DNA from: Actinomycetes bacterium
GTDB taxonomy: Bacteria > Actinomycetota > Acidimicrobiia > Spongiisociales > UBA5794
Direction: 5' to 3'
Length of the DNA: 7,676 bases
Assembly: GCA_024640745.1 (NCBI GenBank)
Contig: JAHEEL010000111.1
Location: 1-7,676 of the forward strand
Shown: positions 5,485 to 7,676 of the stretch, one piece after another
How the letters are laid out: each line of letters begins with the position of its first letter
How positions within the stretch are numbered: the first letter of the stretch is position 1
Notes under the pieces: model-generated
Seen by the model: the letters and a program-made list of their open reading frames with translations, nothing else
What the model was told of the DNA's origin: nothing
Databases searched by the model: none
Position numbers and translations under genes: made by a program

Positions 5485-6533
5485 TGATCTCCGCCCACGA
5501 TGCTCGGAAGGGCGCCCTTCAGCCATTCGGTGATCAACGCCGCTTTCGGGAGGTCGGTCAGCGCCGACATTCGCCACCGACCGTCGTCGATTCTGGGCAT
5601 GGCGCCGAGTCGGCGCTCCTCGGACGCGCTCAGCTCGAGGTCGGCGGCCACGACCCCTCCCCCGCCCTGCTCGGAGAAGAACGGGCGGAGCCAGCGGTCG
5701 CGCAGCCCGTAGGTCGTATACGACCAGTCGATGAGCTCTCGGCTATCCGTGAAGTGATCATCCGATCCCATCACCACGGTCACGATGCGACGTTGCCCTC
5801 GCTCGGTGATGCCGAGCAGCACCTTGTTGGCGAACGGCGTATCGCCGGTCTTGAGCCCGACAACACCCGGATACGTGCCGAGCAGGCGATTCGTGTTGTT
5901 GACCTGGCGGCTCTTCCCGGTCGGATCCGCCGGCATGGTGATGGTCTTGATCCGTGCGATCTGCTGAATCACCGGATAGTCCAAGGACGCCACCGTCAAT
6001 GTGACGAGATCATTCGCCGTCGAATAGTGGTCGGCGTGATCGAGCCCGTTCGGGTTCGCGAAGCTGCTGTCATTCATGCCGAGCTCTGCCGCACGTGCGT
6101 TCATCTTGGCCACGAACGCGTCGACGTCCCCGCCTCCCACATACCACGCAAGCGTGAGAGCGGCGTCGTTGCCGGAGCGCACGAGCATCGCGACCAGCAG
6201 GTCGTAAACAGTCCATTGCTCTCCGGCCACCAAGCCAGCGCTCGAGCCTCGGCTCTCCGTTGCAGACGACGGAACGGTTACCACGTCGTCGAGGTCCGCT
6301 TCGTCCAGAACGACCATGGCGGTGAGCACCTTCGTGACCGATGCCATCGGATACCGCTCATCAACGTTCCACGTCGCGAGCATCACGTCCGCCGATTCGT
6401 CGTACACCGCCCACGACTGTGCGCTCACCGTTGGGGGCGGTTCGGACGCCACCGGTTGCACCGGTGCCGTGGCGTGCGACCCGAGCGGTGCGAGGAGCGC
6501 GAAAACGAGGGAGGTGGCGACTGCAGGAATCAT
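5481..6533 (-). CDS. D-alanyl-D-alanine carboxypeptidase (low-molecular-mass PBP, peptidase S11)
   Basis: Exported penicillin-binding protein of 350 residues that trims the terminal D-Ala from peptidoglycan stem peptides. All three active-site motifs are present: SVTK at 65-68 (nucleophile Ser65, general base Lys68), SGN at 120-122 and KTG at 228-230. A short hydrophobic signal segment (about 3-18) ends in SHA|TA, a plausible signal-peptidase I site after Ala21; unusually, no Lys or Arg precedes the hydrophobic run. A Pro-rich stretch follows, then the S11 domain (about 35-260). The last 90 residues are less conserved; I see no C-terminal transmembrane helix, only a possibly amphipathic end. 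The start is fixed by the ATGA overlap with the MerR gene, and an in-frame TAG lies 24 bases upstream of the ATG. Its own stop overlaps the hpt start (ATGA). Class assignment is firm; which Dac subtype it is cannot be told. Confidence 0.93.
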   Translation of the reverse strand: MIPAVATSLVFALLAPLGSHATAPVQPVASEPPPTVSAQSWAVYDESADVMLATWNVDERYPMASVTKVLTAMVVLDEADLDDVVTVPSSATESRGSSAGLVAGEQWTVYDLLVAMLVRSGNDAALTLAWYVGGGDVDAFVAKMNARAAELGMNDSSFANPNGLDHADHYSTANDLVTLTVASLDYPVIQQIARIKTITMPADPTGKSRQVNNTNRLLGTYPGVVGLKTGDTPFANKVLLGITERGQRRIVTVVMGSDDHFTDSRELIDWSYTTYGLRDRWLRPFFSEQGGGGVVAADLELSASEERRLGAMPRIDDGRWRMSALTDLPKAALITEWLKGALPSIVGGDQ

Positions 6534-7240
6534 CGTTCGAGGAGGTTGCGAAGCCTACCCCGGGTGATGCTTTCTTGAAGTATTGCTGCAGCCTGGGAGC
6601 AATCGGCGAGCGTCTCGGCCGCTCGGTGACGATTCTCGGGATTCCGATGCCGCAGGAGCGGAGCAACCAATTGCCCCAGCAAGTCGGTCTGGCGGTCGGC
6701 CGACAATCGGATCGCACGAAGGTGCCGCACCTCGAGCCCGTGCGCCAGCAGCCGGTGTGCCGCGCGAGCGATCGAGAGGTCGTGATCTCGGAACACATCG
6801 CTTCCATCCGGGAGCTGCATCGGCTCGAGGATGCCGACCTCCATGAGACCGGTGAGCTGGTGTGCCGACAACCCGGAGGAGCGCATCAACTCCGCTGGCG
6901 TCAGCGATACGCCCGACGTCGCGAAGTAGGCCTCCGGAGGCGGGCCCGCTTCGGGAACCACCGGCGACTCGTCGCCCTGTTCCCACGCAGCGAGCTTCGA
7001 CTTGATCACTTTGAGCGGCAGGTAGTGATCTCGCTGCTCCTTGAGCACGTACTCGATGCGCCGCACATCCTCCTCGCTGAAGACCCGGTAGCCGGAGGCA
7101 GATCGGCTTGGTTCAACGAGGCCCTGGCTCTCGAGGAAGCGCAGCTTCGATACCGTCACATCGGGAAACTCGGGCTTCAGGAGGTTGATCACCTCCCCGA
7201 TGCTCCGGGTGCGCGCCGCTCGCAGGGGCGGTGAACCCAT
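6530..7240 (-). CDS. ftsR: MerR-family regulator, FtsR/Rv1828 type
   Basis: Transcription factor of 236 residues. The N-terminal winged helix-turn-helix of MerR type spans about 13-85: SIGEVINLL, then SKLRFLESQGLV (31-42) and the wing SASGYRVFSEEDVRRIE (47-63), followed by a linker helix with the hallmark QRDHYLPLKVIKSKL (69-83). That segment is strongly characteristic of the actinobacterial Rv1828/FtsR group. Residues about 110-225 form the helical C-terminal domain used for dimerisation and possibly ligand sensing; it has no metal-binding Cys cluster. In Corynebacterium the family member activates ftsZ; the target here is not known. Its start overlaps the FHA gene stop (TGATG), and its stop overlaps the carboxypeptidase start (ATGA), so the three are probably co-translated. 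Position directly behind garA is the same as in mycobacteria. Confidence 0.85.
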   Translation of the reverse strand: MGSPPLRAARTRSIGEVINLLKPEFPDVTVSKLRFLESQGLVEPSRSASGYRVFSEEDVRRIEYVLKEQRDHYLPLKVIKSKLAAWEQGDESPVVPEAGPPPEAYFATSGVSLTPAELMRSSGLSAHQLTGLMEVGILEPMQLPDGSDVFRDHDLSIARAAHRLLAHGLEVRHLRAIRLSADRQTDLLGQLVAPLLRHRNPENRHRAAETLADCSQAAAILQESITRGRLRNLLER

Positions 7241-7659
7241 CAGATGGTCCCGCGAGCAACAACGAGGTGGAATTTCCCGATGATGATCTCGTCACCTGCC
7301 GAGAGGGCGAACGCGTCAACCCATGAGCCGTTGACGTAGGTGCCGTTCGTGGAGCCCAGATCGCGCAGGCGCAGGGCGTCGCCGTCGACGTTGAGCAGCG
7401 CATGGTGCCTCGACACGGTCACATCGCCGAGGAAGATGTCGCAGTCCGAACCACGTCCGACCAGGGTGTCACCCTCGGCGAGCACGTACGTCAGACCCGC
7501 CTGGGGTCCCGTCTCGACGATGAGCGCCCATCCGAACGCTCCCGCAACGCTGCTGCCCGATGCACCGCTGGCGGTGGCGTCGTGTTCGGGAGTGAACGTG
7601 ATGGTCGGGTCGCGCTCGACATCCGGTGTTCGCTGCTCGTCATGGCGTGCCATGGCCAC
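7240..7659 (-). CDS. garA: GarA/OdhI-type FHA-domain regulator
   Basis: Small cytosolic protein of 139 residues with a flexible N-terminal tail (about 1-43) and one C-terminal forkhead-associated (FHA) phosphothreonine-binding domain (about 44-136). The FHA signature is intact: VGRG at 67-70, SRHHA at 83-87 and GSTNGTYVNG at 102-111, so the phosphopeptide pocket (Arg69, Ser83, Arg84, Asn105) is present. GarA/OdhI proteins inhibit 2-oxoglutarate dehydrogenase and control glutamate enzymes; Ser/Thr kinases switch them off by phosphorylating an N-terminal Thr-Thr pair. Here that ETTS-like pair is absent and Thr19, Thr21 and Thr23 lie in PTITFTPE instead. It is the first gene of a chain, and its TGA shares one base with the ATG of the next gene (TGATG). 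Start is GTG at 7659, with GGGG six bases upstream; ATG at 7653 is an alternative. Family assignment is firm from domain, length and neighbours; regulation of 2-oxoglutarate dehydrogenase in this organism is inferred. Confidence 0.87.
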   Translation of the reverse strand: MAMARHDEQRTPDVERDPTITFTPEHDATASGASGSSVAGAFGWALIVETGPQAGLTYVLAEGDTLVGRGSDCDIFLGDVTVSRHHALLNVDGDALRLRDLGSTNGTYVNGSWVDAFALSAGDEIIIGKFHLVVARGTI

Positions 7660-7676
7660 ATGCTACCCCAACCCTC

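Noticed and set aside
4903..5577. A 31-residue N-terminal extension of Hpt.
   Set aside because: It lies inside the carboxypeptidase gene; ATG 5484 has the ATGA overlap, a GGAGA site and the usual Hpt N-terminus.
5448..6578. A 376-residue plus-strand open frame opposite the carboxypeptidase.
   Set aside because: Arg/His-rich antisense shadow without any motif; the minus strand carries SVTK, SGN and KTG in register.

Overview
The window is a gene-dense piece of a high-GC chromosome. All eleven credible genes lie on the minus strand and read from the right edge towards the left. The order is: GarA-type FHA protein, MerR regulator 1 (FtsR/Rv1828 type), D,D-carboxypeptidase, hypoxanthine phosphoribosyltransferase (hpt), DUF151 'bifunctional nuclease', [promoter gap], MerR regulator 2 (Rv1830/ResR type), small PD-(D/E)xK-like protein, gcvT, unknown protein, polyphosphate glucokinase (ppgK), alpha/beta hydrolase (monoacylglycerol-lipase type). 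I see no RNA gene, mobile element or CRISPR array.

The organism is almost certainly an actinobacterium. The FHA - MerR - DUF151 - MerR order is the one known from mycobacteria (garA, Rv1828, Rv1829, Rv1830), and ppgK closely resembles actinobacterial polyphosphate glucokinases. The sequences are divergent from mycobacterial ones, and hpt and a carboxypeptidase gene sit inside the block. That suggests a deep-branching class such as Acidimicrobiia, but this is inference and not proven by the window.

Region 4378-7659 (upstream block) carries garA-ftsR-dac-hpt-DUF151. The first four genes are chained by TGATG, ATGA and ATGA overlaps; the fifth follows after 27 bp. It mixes control of central carbon/nitrogen metabolism (GarA), control of division (FtsR type), wall remodelling (carboxypeptidase) and purine salvage (Hpt).

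Region 4252-4377 is the main intergenic gap. Reading on the minus strand it holds a TTGACA-18-TAGTTT promoter candidate, three short palindromes and a perfect 9-bp DnaA-box match. It probably drives MerR regulator 2 and the genes behind it.

Region 50-4251 (downstream block) carries merR2, a small nuclease-fold protein, gcvT, an unknown gene, ppgK and a lipase-like hydrolase. From gcvT onward the genes overlap or nearly touch (GTGA overlap, 2-bp gap, 8-bp overlap) and are probably co-transcribed and translationally coupled. The block joins one-carbon/glycine metabolism, glucose phosphorylation from polyphosphate and lipid hydrolysis to a growth regulator. The least explained parts are the PD-(D/E)xK-like protein, the unknown protein between gcvT and ppgK, and the palindrome/DnaA-box region before merR2.
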